From Strongylocentrotus droebachiensis (lineage: Eukaryota > Echinodermata > Echinoidea > Camarodonta > Strongylocentrotidae), in contig JAVYIG010002206.1 in NCBI GenBank assembly GCA_035222895.1, positions 186,001-250,000 of the forward strand: a stretch of DNA of 64,000 nt, in the 5' to 3' direction. How positions within the stretch are numbered: position 1 is the stretch's first letter; each line of letters begins with the position of its first letter. Position numbers and translations under genes: made by a program. This document shows positions 48,797 to 62,587 of this stretch, in pieces. The notes below the pieces were generated by a model. The model did no database searches. It saw only the letters and a program-made list of their open reading frames with translations, and had not been told where the DNA came from.

Positions 48797-49649
48797 CTGC
48801 ATCAACAAAGAGATCAAACAAAGAGATAAACCATTAGGATGTAACAATGCATGAATTAGGTTCTCAACGAAGTAGGTATCCAATCCATAGAGCAAATCAT
48901 CAGGAATACATTAGTTCAGAGTCTACATATTAAACAAAACCAATGTTATCTGCCTAAGATTCTAATCTAAAAGTACTATTTGAAATTCAAATTGCACTTT
49001 GAAGTGGTAGCACAAATAAACGCCTCCATACACACAGATGAGTGTCCATTCACTGTGGTTACCATAGAAACTGAATTTGTTAGCTCTGGATGCTGCCATT
49101 TCTAAGCTCACGTGTGCGCAAGGAGAGGAAGAAGTGGTTTGTCAAGGCTGACTGATACTTTTGTACAGCAAACCATGAATAAATTTAGGAAGATTTTGAT
49201 CATATGGTTGTCAATTAATACCCTAACCATTTCACACTCCCAGTGCCACAGGCAGTATAAACCACTACATTTTGTTACTGTAACTACATATTTTGGGAGG
49301 GGGTATAACACTACTTGTCTTTCTTCTTGAAGTGAAAAACTGGGTCATGAATGTTGGATATGATGCAAGTGATCATGCAACACTTTCTATACAAAGATGA
49401 ATAATGAAAAATATAACCTCGATCAATAAGCTGTCTCAATGAATGCCATTTCTGATATTAGTAGGTATTAGTCACGGTGTACGGCTTAGATTAAAGGAGA
49501 TGAAAAATTTGTGTGGTCACATTTTTTAGATAATAAGAGATGTTATATATATATTCCTTCCGATTCCCACAAAAGAGATCATTTACAATGGGTATATCAG
49601 GGACAAAATTATGTTTTTAATGGATTATTTTCTCACAAGGTAATTTCAG

Positions 49650-49970
49650 TACGCTTACACGCGAGCTCGTCAGCGTGCTCGCCAACGAGTTCGTTGACGA
49701 GCAAGCAGACGAACTCGCCAGCGAGCTCGTTTCGTTCCAAATATGCAAATTAGCTACGAGCTCGTTGGCGTGCTCGTTGGCGAGCTCGTTGGCATGCTCC
49801 AAATATACACGCTCGTCACTGGCCGATAAGCTCGTTGGCGAGCTCGTTGGTTTGCTCGTCAACGAGTTCGTCGGCGAGTTCGTCAACGAGTTCGTCGGCG
49901 AGTTCGTGAACGAGTTTGTCAACAAGCTCGTCGGCGAGTTCGTCGACAATCTCGTGGAATGGCTGCAAGC
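49650..49970. repeat. GAGCTCGTTGGC/AACGAGTTCG short-period repeat field
   Basis: About 25 degenerate units of 12-24 bases built on (C)GAGCTCGT(T/C)GGCG and AACGAGTTCGTCGGCG. The frames across it are low-complexity artefacts. Confidence 0.8.
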
Positions 49971-49994
49971 TTAATGGTAAACTGATTGATACTT

Positions 49995-50070
49995 CATAAT
50001 CGATATTGGCAATATCGATATTACCAATTAGGTAATACCAATATATATCGATATTACCAATTAGGTATAT
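49995..50070. repeat. ATCGATATTACCAATTAGGTA short repeat
   Basis: Two or three overlapping copies of TATCGATATTACCAATTAGG with internal palindromes. Confidence 0.6.
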
Positions 50071-50399
50071 TCTATTCTCAATTGTATTAACTCCATCACA
50101 TAGATCATTTGAAGTGTATTCAAGAGTAACATTTAAAGTGACTCAGGCTCGTACACACATATATATACTAAATATATATATTGTTTCTTGGTTAGTAATC
50201 ATATAATCAATATCAATCTATCAATCTATTGCTAAAACGTGAATGTAATTGTAAAATGATCAGACAAAATAATCTATTGGTTAATAATGGCAAAAGGAAA
50301 ATAGAAATCACAAAAATGATGTGCATTGTCTTAATTTGCTTAACAAATCATGATAAATGTATTTTTCTGTCACACGTGTAAAGTAATAATGAATATTCA

Positions 50400-50730
50400 T
50401 GAGATGATTGGTTTCAATTGGCCCTATTAGACTTTAATGGGATTTCAATTGGACCAATCTGCCCCATTAGACTTAAAAGGTTTTCAATTGGTTTTAATTG
50501 GACCAATTGAAGTCCAACTTCAGGCCAATTTGGGTCCCATTAAAGTATAATGGGGCATAGGCCAATGGGGCCAATGGGCCCAATTGGTCCAATAGGGACA
50601 ATCTGGACCAATTGAAACCATCTGAAGTCCTATTAAATTCCCATTGAAACCTGTTAAAACCTATTGAGACCAATTGAAACAAATTGAAAATTAAATTGGT
50701 GTTCAATTAGATTCAATTGGATTTTCGTCT
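50400..50730. repeat. CAATTGG-based degenerate repeat field
   Basis: Recurrent CAATTGGTCC, ACCAATTGAAA and CCCATTAAA words over about 330 bases, interleaved on both strands. Confidence 0.75.
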
Positions 50731-51034
50731 TGGGTACCTAGTTACAACAAAAAAGTGAGTTAGTGTGGCTGAAGATAAGATCACATATTGCACAACAAAA
50801 ACAGTCCGTTAATTCCTCAGCCTCCTCTTATGTAATAAATTCCTCTTATGGTACCAGTTGAACTTGAAGTAAATTGTTTGGTTTGACAGAAGCTAAAAAG
50901 ACAATTAACAGTGCTAATTAACACAGGAATTTACAAGGTCATGGGCTCGGCCTGCAACCTCATATGGTACTGCATGTCCTACAAAATGGCCGCCTATAGC
51001 CTTGCTTCAGACTGTATAATTTCCCACTTTTCTG

Positions 51035-51295
51035 TGGCAGACCTGCCGCAGACTGTTCCTGTGGCATACTGGTATGCGGCAAGTCTGGAGCAAACTTTCG
51101 CCCTGCCGCAGATCTGCCGCAGACTGTTCCTGTGGCATACTGGTATGCGGCAAGTCTGCAGCAAATTTTTTTTCTGCCGCATACTTCGGCATACTCTTTG
51201 CCGCAGACTAAAAGTCTGCCGCAGAGCTGTGGCAGGTCTGCGGCAGGTCTGCGGCAGGTCTGCGGCAGGTCTGCGGCAGGTCTGCGGCATACTTT
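51035..51295. repeat. CTGCCGCAGAC/GTCTGCGGCAG repeat field
   Basis: A direct ~77-base duplication (GACTGTTCCTGTGGCATACT) is followed by five tandem 12-base units GGCAGGTCTGCG near 51230-51290. Inverted versions create hairpins. Confidence 0.85.
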
Positions 51296-51309
51296 TTACT
51301 TTCCTATGG

Positions 51310-51760
51310 GTAGTTTACCCCCGTGCTCGCCACGAGCTCCCCAGTTTAACCCGAGCTCGCCATGAACTCTCCCTTTTACCCACGAGCTCGCCACTAGCTC
51401 CTCGTTTTACCCACGAGCTCGCCACGAGCTCCCCCTTTTACCAACGAGCTCGTCACGAGCTCCCCAGTTTATACCCGAGCTCGCCACGAGCTCCACCTTT
51501 TACCCACGAGCTCGCCACGAGCTTCCCCTTTTACCAACGAGCTCGTCACGAGCTCCCCCTTTACCCCTGAGCTCGCCCACTAGCTCCCCAGTTTACCCGC
51601 AAGTTCGCCACGAGCTCGTGACGAACTCGCGCACGAGCTCGCCAACATTTAGTAAGAACGTTACTAGCGTCCTGGAAGCGTGTTACGAGCTTAAAGCCTA
51701 AAAAACGATCTTATTAAGCTTACCACGAGCATAATACGAGTTCGCGACGAACTTAAATTT
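51310..51760. repeat. CACGAGCTCGCCACGAGCTCC repeat field
   Basis: About 30-base units (TTTACCCACGAGCTCGCCAC) repeat about ten times before degenerating. It shares the GAGCTCG word with 49650-49970. Confidence 0.85.
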
Positions 51761-52145
51761 GTATAGGGGTATGACAAACGTGATCTTACACATTTCAAGA
51801 AAAAGCCAAACCCATTGCAAAATGTAAAAGAAATGTCTGGACTATTTCAATTACTTTCAAGTAATTCTAATATGATTTAAAGGCAAGTAACACAAAACAC
51901 ACTACTGATGTTTCCAGTGCAAAGTGTGTGTGTGTGTATTGGGTTTTTACAGACGTGTATCAATAAGATATGCAAAGGCACATTCTTTACAGACATAAGG
52001 GGGAGGGGCACAATCCCTGACGAGGAGAACAGAAACAAAGACGTTATCCCATTTTCAAGTGCCTTTGGGCCCAACATTGATGCAGGCAGAGAGCACTCCA
52101 CATGAATATGTCAATGCTCTTGTGTTTGTGATCATGCTGACAGCA

Positions 52146-52427
52146 GGCGCGTACGCAGGGGGGGGGGGGGGGTTTGGGGGGTTAAAACCCCCCCTTTGGT
52201 ATTTTTATGAGTATAAACCCCCCCTTAAAAATACCTAAACCCCCCCCCTTTGGGATTTTTTTTGTTTTTTTTGTTATTTTTTAATTATTTAAAAAAAAAA
52301 AAAAAAAAATAAAAAAAAATTCCCATGGATGACCTAAACAAGTGACCTCACCCCCCCCCCCCCAACGGAGCAACATGTCAAATATTCAAATTTCGAGACA
52401 AAAAAAAAAAAAAAAAAGTGTCCTCTT

Positions 52428-52469
<42 letters not shown>

Positions 52470-52470
52470 T
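52146..52470. mobile_element. Poly-G/poly-C element with GGCGCGTACGCAGG end (fragment)
   Basis: Starts AGGCGCGTACGCAGGGGG and continues with alternating GGGG/CCCC and A-runs, ending in a ~38-base C-run. The matching terminus was not identified. Confidence 0.45.
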
Positions 52471-55400
52471 ACTGATGGTTGTGGCAAAAGACATGCCTTC
52501 ACCTTATGGAGAGTATTTCAGTGTATTAGGATCAATGATTAAAGCAACTACATGTACCTTGAAATATATTTGATTGTCAGAAATAAACTTACCAACTCTG
52601 TAAGAGAGTAAGTACACATACTAAACACCAAGATTCTACGGTAATCTCCATTGATAACTTTTCCTGATTTTGTAGAGTCAATCTTGAAATTTTGATTATA
52701 ACAAGAGCAAGGCATACATATCAAAAGTGTATTGATATTGGAAAATTAATAATTTAAAATCTACAGCTAAATCTAGTGGATATATTTCCAAGTGTGCCTT
52801 AGACATGCACTTACAAAGAGACATTCCATTCATACTTGATGAAATTTAAAAAAAAATTGCCCCTACAATAAAAAAAACCCCATAAGTTAAGGTTATAAAT
52901 ATGCAGTTATTGGAAGATTTCTGTGTCCGGAAATACTTTGCTCCATTTTGCTTGACACTTTTAGGATGCATTGTGCAATTATTGAGGGCTGTGTGGGTAG
53001 TGATGATTTAAAAGGTCAGCTAGTTATAAAAAGCATTTTTTTTCTTTTCAGGTGAAAATGAAAAATCTGACTGGCACGTCAGGGAAACTGTTATTCTCTG
53101 CAAAGAATAAAGACTTCACGTAGCAACTATCTTGTTAATGAGTCTCTAAGTCAGGGAAAATTCAGGGTGAGAGAGAGAAAGAGTAAAAGGTTTTTGACAC
53201 ACAAAAGAACAACAAGAGATGATATCAAGAGACCTTCCAACGAAGTGTAAATCGAATGACGTTCATAGATATCGTCACTCTAAATCACACTGATAAAAAT
53301 ATCATGAAAAGAAAAGTGGGATATAACCATCCACTAAATCACTAAAGGAAGAAAAAGAGGAAATTTAACTTTAAAAAATGGTACACATACATGCATGTTT
53401 TCAACTAGCTACAAATGATTGGTCTACATTAGGATTTATTTTTAAAAAAAAGGTCATTTAAAAAGTACAGTACGGTAATCGATAAAGAAGAAACCCAAGA
53501 TAGACTCCCTATCTCTGTTACTTCTCTATTTTGTTTTTCGTTAAAGAAATTCTCAGAGTACGGTTCAATTTTTTAATTACATTTACATTCAAGTACACAC
53601 CCTGCCTGCTTTGCTTTGAACCCATAAGTAATCAAATTTGAAGGAGTTGTGCAAAAGACAAGAATGCAATGTTTTCATGGCTCTTACAAATCAAAAGAGA
53701 AAACACATTTGGTTATCACCACACAAAATAGTATAATTATCTTATGTCATTAAAGTGATTAAAGTCATTAGAAGGGGAGAAATTCAAGGTTTCCAGGTCT
53801 TTTGAATCAACCTGTGGGAAAAACAATTTGCTGTGCATTTGTTCTTCGTATAATTTGCAATCTTGGTAATAGAAGAAATATGCATTCTGTACTGTTGTGT
53901 GTTGAGTCTGCGGAAATGGAATTTGAGAGAGAGAGTGTGTGTGTATTATGCTCAAGTAGGGGAAGAAAATTCAGTGACTTTAATGAAATTTGGATATGCG
54001 TAAGTGAATTTGAATTATTATGATGAAATTTGGCAGTGCTTCAATTTTTCAGGGTCACCAAACATGATAGACAAGATTGACAGATTACTATAACATGGGA
54101 TGTTATCATACATGTTCTAAAAAGGAAGCACAAAGCTTATTCAAGCCTTATCTAACGTAGCAACACTGATGTATCCAAACCCTCATTGGGCTATCATAGA
54201 AACACATGTTTTACAATGTTCATACACAACAGAATCAAACATCCAGAGATCACAAAGTACTTTCACATTAACAAGTAACAAACAAGGGATATATATATTG
54301 TTGAGAATGTAAATAAAAACATTGTGAAATGTACAAGCTTGGACAAAAATGATAACACACACTTTCTACTGACAGCCAGAGAGATGCAAATCCATGGACA
54401 ATGACAATTCAGACTTCACTTCTAACTGGATGATGATGATGCACCTTCGTGACATAAAATTATCAGCAATCAAGAGAATGCTACATAAAATGTGATGTTA
54501 TTTGATATTCAGTAATGGCTTGTCCACATCTGATGCTCTAAACTGCAGTGTTTGTTTAATTATCTGTAATGAAGAACTCATTGTATGCTTCACATTTCTG
54601 TATTTCATAAAATATAGATAGTGAGCATGCATATGATATTTGTTGGACACAGCTACTTAGATCCTTTCCCACTTGTTATTCACTTTACATCTAAAGAATG
54701 AGTCCTTTGGTTTCTCATGCCATGTGTGAACGAGTCATAAGGATTTAGATGTGACGTAAGCTCTATTGATTGGAAACGGCAAAGTAAAGAAGATAAGATA
54801 AGGAGAAAATGGATGTCTTGCAGTCATGCAGTCCAGCTCCAAACCAAACTATAATCGAAACCGACGATGGATTACCTGAGCATTGGGCTGAGAAACGTGC
54901 CTAATAATGCTTCAAAGCATTTATCATTCTCGCTTTATAGCAGACATGTTCTCCATGTCTGGACAAAACAGGATAAAATTTCCGCCAGCAATCTGTAATC
55001 AGACATTTTACCCATGGGATTACTATGGGTAAGTTACAAATTACATTACAAGACCTGTTGTGGAACAGCATTGCACTGTGAAGGGTGCCAAAAAGCTAAA
55101 CGCATTATGCCTAACTGAGACCAACACGAGGGAGGGAGAGTGAATGTTAATAAAACGGCGACAATAATCTCACTTTCTGTTAAATAAGAGACAAAATGAT
55201 GCGAGATAAGCAGTCCGAAATAAAATAACTATTAACAAATGGCTTCTGTAATAATGGATAGAGCTGTTAAAGACAGAACCCAGGCGTAGTTGGGTTGATA
55301 TCAATTAAAAGTGCATATAATATTGGCATTTAAAACGAGGAAAGCATGAAAAAATCCTACAATGATTTTGAGGCAATCGTCACGTTCGGGTATCTACTGT

Positions 55401-56956
55401 TTCTATCAAAGATTTGTGTCTTGGCGTTGTATCTTTGCAGAAAGCACTGTTGATTGTATGCCTGATAAATGTTATTGTGCATTTTGCATCGTAATCATTC
55501 AATCAGTCATTTGCTAAAAGATTAGAGATCAGCTGGTATAAAAGTGCTTTTAGAGTTAAATAAGCATTCAAATTTGCGGACCATTATGCAACTGAATCAA
55601 TTCATCAGTCTTCTAATTCATAGGTAATTGAAATCTTACACATAAAGTACTTTTTAGAGTCAGTGAAATGATGGCTATGACTACTTCCCCTTTTTGATAT
55701 CATGTTTTCAAGATAATTCAAAATATCTGAGAAGGATAATGAGCTTCATTTATCATAAGAAGAAAAAATACATGGGGGGGTCCAAGTTTCAAACAAAGAT
55801 TCTCAATGGAAAAAAAAATGATGATTTCGTCTTGTCATGCAATATCTTTTTTTAAATCTTTGCGGAAAACAAGCAAAGTAAATGAAAAAGAGTTACACAG
55901 ATCCCATTAAGCTATAAAATACAAACTTTTAAAAATTCTTTTCCAATTTAAATACAAATATCTCACTTTTCGTCTGTTTTGTTGCAACACTGCAACCAAT
56001 ATTTCCAAGACTATTTTGAGTCAAAATACTACAAATTCAAATAGTACAAGTGTGTAATTTATTAATTACCTTCATGACATTGGTGTCTATAAAATTTCCT
56101 TGAATTCTAAAAGGTCTTTGACCTATCGATGATGGTAACAGAGATATCTTTAGCTGAAGTCAATATAAAATATATGTTACTCAATGCAAACTGAATATAA
56201 TAGGTTGATATCAACCTTTGTTCTTTGATTCACGTAACAATCCAAGTCTTAACAAATACAAGCAAGTATACTTGGTTCAAAAGTCTGAGACACCATACGG
56301 TTTCACTCAATTAGCACAACAGAGTCTGAGACATGGTGGAGCCCGGTCCATTTTGTACAAGCAATAAAATGTCTGAAATAAAACGTGAGACAGAGTAAGT
56401 AACAGAGCCTGTAACAAGGCATCCATTTAGAGCATACGATATCTGGTTACCCTCCCATGTAACCAGTCTATTCTTTCTTGCTGGTAAACAAAACACTTCA
56501 ATCTGAGTATTTCAGGGAGAGAAAGAGGGGCAGGAGACACACATGAGACAGGTTCTTATTAACGATCAAGCGTTATCTTGATCTAGTTCTCTAGCAGACA
56601 GAATGCACGAAAATGCCTGCATCATTAGATGCCTAATTGGCAAATCTTCTACAAAATTGACATCTACAGAATTCACCAATACACTTGGGAGGTCATTGGT
56701 ACTTATTCCCACTTTAACTCTTTGCCTGCTTGAGTAGACTATTGGTACAGATTGTGAAGCATCACAGTTAGCTGTAAGTTTTTTATTGGATGTGAAATAA
56801 ACTGAACTTGAACTTGAACTTTTAATACAATCTGTATGGAACTAATATGTACACTCCAAATAATGTAGCATTTTAAATTTCAATTAACATCAGTGGTACC
56901 AAAATAATATATAAAATACAAAAGAGGGAAACAGCAGTGGATACATGATTCTATTA

Positions 56957-57418
56957 TATGCTGTCATCATAAGATATGAACATGTTCACAATCCATATAT
57001 CTCAATGCAGAAAAGGCAATTAAATGTCCTATGTTTAAAAAATGAACAAGGTATGTGCTAGTGAAGAACTCAATGATGACAACCAATACAGATGGTATAT
57101 AAGGTGGCAACGGTGGGATATGTTACAGTACTATGTGCTGTCAGTATAAGATGTGAACACAGTCTTAATCCTTACACCTCACGGCAGAAATAGCTAAGAT
57201 ATGAACATATTTATTATTCACAATCTATATATCTCAATGCAGAAAAGGCAAAAAAATGTCCTATGATGTTTCAAATATGAACAAGGTATGTGCTGGTGAA
57301 GAACTCAATGATGACAAATAATACAGATGGTATATAAGGTGGCAGCGGTGGGATATGTTACAGTACTATGTGCTGTCAGTATAAGATGTGAACACAGTCT
57401 TAATCCTTACATCTCACT
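56957..57418. repeat. Tandem duplication, ~233-bp unit, two copies
   Basis: CTCAATGCAGAAAAGGCA, GATGGTATATAAGGTGGC and TGTGCTGTCAGTATAAGATG recur at a spacing of about 233 bases. A further partial TGTGCTGTCAGCAAGAGATG is near 57750. Confidence 0.8.
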
Positions 57419-57425
57419 ACAACTA

Positions 57426-57620
57426 AAGCATGATGGCTCAGTGGAAAGGCAGTGGTCTCGTAACTGAGAGGTACCTGGGTTCGACATCAATTTCATGCGC
57501 TAGTGCCCTTTGGTCAGACAGTAAGGCATTTATCCTCATTATCAAGTCCCTCAGAGAGGACTTAAAGCCGCTGGTAAACGAACACATGCTTTCTTAGCAG
57601 TTGGGTAAAACAAACCAACC
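57426..57620 (+). mobile_element. tRNA-derived SINE, second family
   Basis: The tRNA-like head at 57428-57498 has acceptor pairing GCATGA/TCATGC, box A TGGCTCAGTGG and box B GGGTTCGACATC. It is followed by CTAGTGCCCTTTGGT and a tail ending in AAACAAACC repeats. A related copy is at 62588. Confidence 0.75.
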
Positions 57621-58718
57621 AACCAATCATTAAACAATGTTTAAAACTTTAATATGAATATAAATTACTTGGTGAGGAAATAACTCCAGACTGTTATACC
57701 AAATATGAGGCCTACAGATATACACATGTAAGGAAGACAGGAGTAGGATACATGTGCTGTCAGCAAGAGATGTGAACACAGTCATGACTCTTCTTCTGTA
57801 AACCTAGTCAAGGAATAGCACTTGTCTTACAACTAGGTTAATAAATGGAGCAACGGCATTGACTCAGCAAAGGCACTTAGATTGATGAGGAAGTTAACAT
57901 ATATGCTAGAAATATAAGCCCTGCCCGCTATATAGAGGAATCGGTTTGTGTCAATGCTTGTTTGTGAGTCAACTCTCCCTCACAAAACGTCTACACTCTT
58001 CACAACTGAACAATACTTATTTGTGCACCCTGTAGCCAGGATAGAGTTGTATAACTCCTACTTGTTTGCATCTCAGTAATGCAATCCGGAATGGCTAACA
58101 GGGAAGTTGTTCATCCTTTCTCGAGACGGCTCACAAAATCAAGGATTTCCTGCCCTACTGGAAATAGAATTGCTAATGGAGAGTATTTATTCTACCAGGT
58201 CTAAGGGTAATGCGATCTTGAAATGCAATAGCGATGCATTGACTTGAATATTTTGGGTCACTGTAAAGGGATTTGGGGATGCTTAAAGCCATGAATAGCA
58301 ATGGTAAATGTCACAACAGCAAAAACTTGTTTTTAAAAGATGTGATAAATAGCCTCAAAGAATCACTGAGGAAAAATAAAGTGAGATAGGCCTAATCATC
58401 ATGCACTTAAAAAATGTAGTACATGCTTTTCATTTATATCATTCTGATGATTCAAGATGAATTAGCATACAATTCAAGCAGTTTTAATTTCACTTAAAAA
58501 TATTGTACATTACTGAAAACACATCTCGATTAAAACCCTCCATTGCCAGATAAGGATGATTGCATTTGTATTCATCCTTATCATGAGCTAACTATTGAGC
58601 GTTGAGGCACAAGCTGATGATTTGAATTATTCATGGATCCTCTACTTCATCAACAGTTGGTTTGAAAACCAATGTGACACTTAGTTTGTAGCTATTCCCC
58701 TTGGGTTTACTACCTTGA

Positions 58719-58824
58719 CAATTCGTCGCTGTTTTCACGAAGTGACGGTAGTTAAAAAAATTGCATTCACTTTGCGTTACGACTTTCCTCACTACCGTCA
58801 CTTTGTGAAAATAGGGACAAATTG
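58719..58824. mobile_element. Short palindromic element, copy 2 (~106 bp)
   Basis: The same arms as 21692-21798 (TTTTCACGAAGTGACGGTAG and CTACCGTCAC...), with a diverged loop. Confidence 0.8.
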
Positions 58825-58859
58825 ATAGAGTGCTGTTCGCTATGTATTATTGTGAAATG

Positions 58860-59165
58860 GAAGGAGACCTCCAGGTAAATGCATTTAAGCAAGAAGAATT
58901 ATCAGGAGAAGTAAGGTATGAAAGAAGAGGTGGATGCGGAGGATGGGTAAGATGATGATGATGAAAAAGAGAAAGGTGGGAGGGAAGAAGAGAAAGAGAT
59001 AGAAGATGAAGGGAAAAGGGGAATAGATAAATGGGGAGGAGGAACAGAAGGAAGAACGGAGAGAAAGGGAAGAGGAAGAGAAAAGAAACAGTAAAGAAAA
59101 GGTTAAGGTTAATAAAGAGGAAGAGAAGGTAAAGAAGAACACCAGGATGGAGGAAGAAGAGAAAA
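58860..59165. repeat. GA-rich purine tract
   Basis: About 300 bases of mostly A/G on the plus strand. The long minus frame across it is Phe/Leu/Ser-rich and artefactual. Confidence 0.8.
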
Positions 59166-59810
59166 TTATTTAAATTAAACTGGAACAAAAGCAAAAGTAG
59201 ATGATCAAAAGTATACAACAAAATTAAAGACAATAATATTTTTAGTTGCCACAAAATTTGTCTACTGTCAGTAAAAATAGAAAGAATTTGTATTCTTCTA
59301 AAACTACATGACGTATCGTCTTCAAAATATCTGGAGAAAAAAAACAATATCAAATCTTGTTTCCACTTCTGGACCAAGATATTCTCATATCACCTGATTG
59401 AATAATATTCTACATCGACATTCATCACTCTCGTTTCTAAATTTTCTTACAAAACATCAAGACTGACTCGCTGCATAGGAAGTCTCTTCATTACAGACTT
59501 GCTAAAGGTCAGACATCAAATGAAATCCCTCGAAAGAGCATCCAGTGGATTTCCTTTATTCATACCTACTTTGTTTGCTGTGATATAACAATGGTTATAT
59601 TAAGAATCCATCACATGTTCACCTCACTATGGGAAATCTATTTCATTTCTATACAGGCTGTTATGACTTTGCAGATATGAATGATTTTCTTGATTGTCTC
59701 TTGACTCTGAAGCTGTCTTCCCATGTCAAACCGTTTTATTTAGAAAATATCATCTTGATTTATTGGATGTGTGTCTTTCACTTTTTTTAATTAACTTTTC
59801 TTGATTTCAA

Positions 59811-59900
59811 GAAATAATAATAATAATAATGTTCTGTTCTTAGATGTCTCTAAGCACTTTACAGATATATTATTACCCCGATCATTGGATTCAATACTTG
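59811..59900 (-). mobile_element. SINE/LINE 3' fragment with (ATT)n tail
   Basis: The minus strand reads CGGGGTAATAATATATCTG, GTAAAGTGCTTAGAGAC and then ATT repeats, resembling the 3' ends at 30843-30935 and 34895-34957. Confidence 0.5.
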
Positions 59901-60087
59901 CTCGCACACATTGTGTGCACAATCTCCACTTCCTGGGGAGCATTCAAGCCAAGCATTACTTGACGCTCAAAAACTGTTTGACCAACAATGACAAGTAAAG
60001 GGTTACTAAATCAACAAAGTATCAACAATCTTGAGGCTCCTCCATGGTTTGAAAACTTTTTTCCCTTCTATCTGATCGCTCTTTTAA

Positions 60088-60632
60088 AGGTACTATGTCC
60101 CTTTTGCAGCCAACCTCAAATTCTGTAGAACTTTGCAGGAATTATGAATATGTCATGTATGTCCTATCTGTGAAATTTAAACATTAGCAGTGTCCTCATA
60201 TTCAAAGTGACAGTGAAGTCTAGCAAGGAAACCCATTTACTTGCTAGAATTCACTGTCAAACACTATTGAGTGACTGACTGGCTTTTTTTCTTCTTTGGT
60301 AATAACATACATGAAAAGAGTTGTAAAGGGTACATGAGCATTTGTCTACATCAATAACGCACTTCTTGTGATGGCCAAGATTAAACTGATTGAATCTTTG
60401 CGCAGCATAAAACATATGACCATTCGGTACAATTGTCTGAAAATCAAGACTATTACTTTTGGGCTCTATAGCCCTAAAGTCGATTTGACAACTAATAGTC
60501 GTTATTTTCCCTCTTGAAGACATTTTCAAGCCCCACCTTTTTTTAGGGAAGTTCTAAATTAGTATTATCTTTCAAATGCAGTTGGAATTTAACTTTTTCA
60601 TTTTTTGGGCCTGCAAATGGGACATAGTACCT
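60088..60632 (+). mobile_element. TTAA-flanked non-autonomous DNA transposon, complete copy
   Basis: AGGTACTATGTCCC and GGGACATAGTACCT are perfect 14-base terminal inverted repeats (extended near-match through TTTGCAG). TTAA flanks both ends, as in piggyBac-type insertions. No transposase frame is present. Confidence 0.75.
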
Positions 60633-62587
60633 TTAAATACTGTTCTTGATTTTATACAAAAGTTGGGAAAGTATTTGACTGTCTCCCTGTTGCTCCAACT
60701 ATACCTCTTCTCAATTGAACCTCCTCGTTTGACTAATTTCTCTCAAATAGGTGTATAATAAGAATGAAAAAGTTGAGTGACTATTTCCACATCTTCACAT
60801 TACCGTATATACAAACTGTTCCTTCAATATTTGATTTCTTGTCAGCATGGTGATCAAGCAGTGAAGAGATGATGAAATATACTCAAGAAATTTCTCCATC
60901 GCTGATGTTGACAAAAATAGAACCTTTACATAATCTTAATATGAATGTCAAGGACTAACTGACACAGAACTTCAAAGCTAGACGTGTTGTAAAGGTTTTC
61001 AAGTAGACATATCTAAATTGCCTAAGTTGGTTCTGCAAACCTGTATGGACAAGCTTAAATAATGGAGGTACCTCAGTTTGTTAAACCTGTGAAATATTGA
61101 TTGAATGTTAATAACTTCATAATGGCATATAAATTGGCATCTCTCAAATATATTTTTTATTTGTCATGAGGCCCCTTTCCAATTAAAAAAGTGTTCCAAA
61201 AGGAAAATCAATGTCCTGGAGGAAAATATGAGGTTCTAACAAGAAATATCCAGGGGTCATTTGCAGGGATATGAGGGTCATTATACTAGCTCCGGGGCAC
61301 AATCACTATAACCCCTATGGATTCAGAGTGATGTGACTAAAATACAGCTTATTGTTTGTTTCAAATTGATATCTGATTGGCTTATGAACTAACTCTTTAA
61401 TAATTTTAGACTTGATTTAGTCAGTATTTGAACTCCATTCCAATGTGAATATGCTGCACAATCCAAAATGCACTTTTATTTACAGAAATAAAAATCGTTC
61501 CTCAGAATCAGAGGTTGTGCGATACCATGCGATACCTCAATACAGATAATTACAGATCGAACTGCAGCTATATACATGCACATGTCTCAGACCAGTTCCT
61601 GATGTCTCTATTGACTGAATTTGCAATCTGAACAGTGGAATATTTACTCTTACTCTTTAAAGGATCAGAGAGCTGTCACTCTTGAGGACATACTCAACAC
61701 CAACCCATATTCAAACTCAAACGAGAATAATCCACAAGTTCAAACTAAAGTCAGGATTTTTTTTTTAATTTCTGTTTCACAAGAATGAAAGGTGGACTGG
61801 TTGAATTAAGGCCTTTGTTGAATACTTTGCTCTTTTAAATGTAAGCTGTCACATTCTTAAGATGAATACATCCGGACAAATTAATTTTTCCAATACTTAA
61901 AAACACTTACAAAACTTGATGAGGGTAATAATAATTTTGTTTTTTACTTTACTATGTGGAGATAAGAATTTGGTAGCTGGACGCCAAAAGGGCTTTAACT
62001 CAATATAGAATGAGTTATTGCCCTACTGAGTCTCAGCTGATGACTTAATTCGAAGAAAGAAAAAAAAAAAATGTTTTCTTTAGAAAAACTATTATTTATG
62101 ATCCAATCTGCAAATATTGGGCTAATGGTATTCAAAGTAGTGCCACTTGTTATTGGGGTTATTGGAGACACACACTTTAAGGAGCTCTTTTATGGAAACT
62201 TATACACCACTAAAACTCGGGAATAAGAGACATTGTTTGCAGAGCTACATGTAAGGGGGGGGGCGTGCACATGAAATCAAATAGCGGATAGCTCAATAAT
62301 TCAAATCTAAATAACTGTCCAACTTCCCATATTTTCTAACAGATTTGTTTATTTAATTCAACTTGATATCTTCCATTTTAACCTGTTGACTGCTAAGTTT
62401 TGTCAATCCCAAAGGCTTAGTACAGGAACTAATCATTTCCAGTATGTAAAGGGTTCAGACTGCGTAACAAAAGCTAACCAGTTAATTGCCTCAAGCACCA
62501 ACACAAGCAAATTTATTCATTGATGGTAGTGTATAGACCGAAGTAATATGATATTTTCCATACAGGAATGAAGATAATGAGAAATGG

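Noticed and set aside
51035-51295. CRISPR-like array of short repeats
   Set aside because: The 12-base units are contiguous without unique spacers, and the context is eukaryotic.
50911-51570. 219-codon plus frame with repeated ARHELPS motifs
   Set aside because: The repeats come from the CTGCCGCAGAC and GAGCTCG fields; no sign of coding selection.
57428-57498. Possible second tRNA gene
   Set aside because: The acceptor pairing is good, but the box B region departs from a tRNA T arm and a related copy with the same downstream tail exists at 62588. It is a SINE.
58847-59377. 176-codon minus frame rich in Phe, Leu and Ser
   Set aside because: It is the translation of a GA-rich purine tract; low complexity, no domain.
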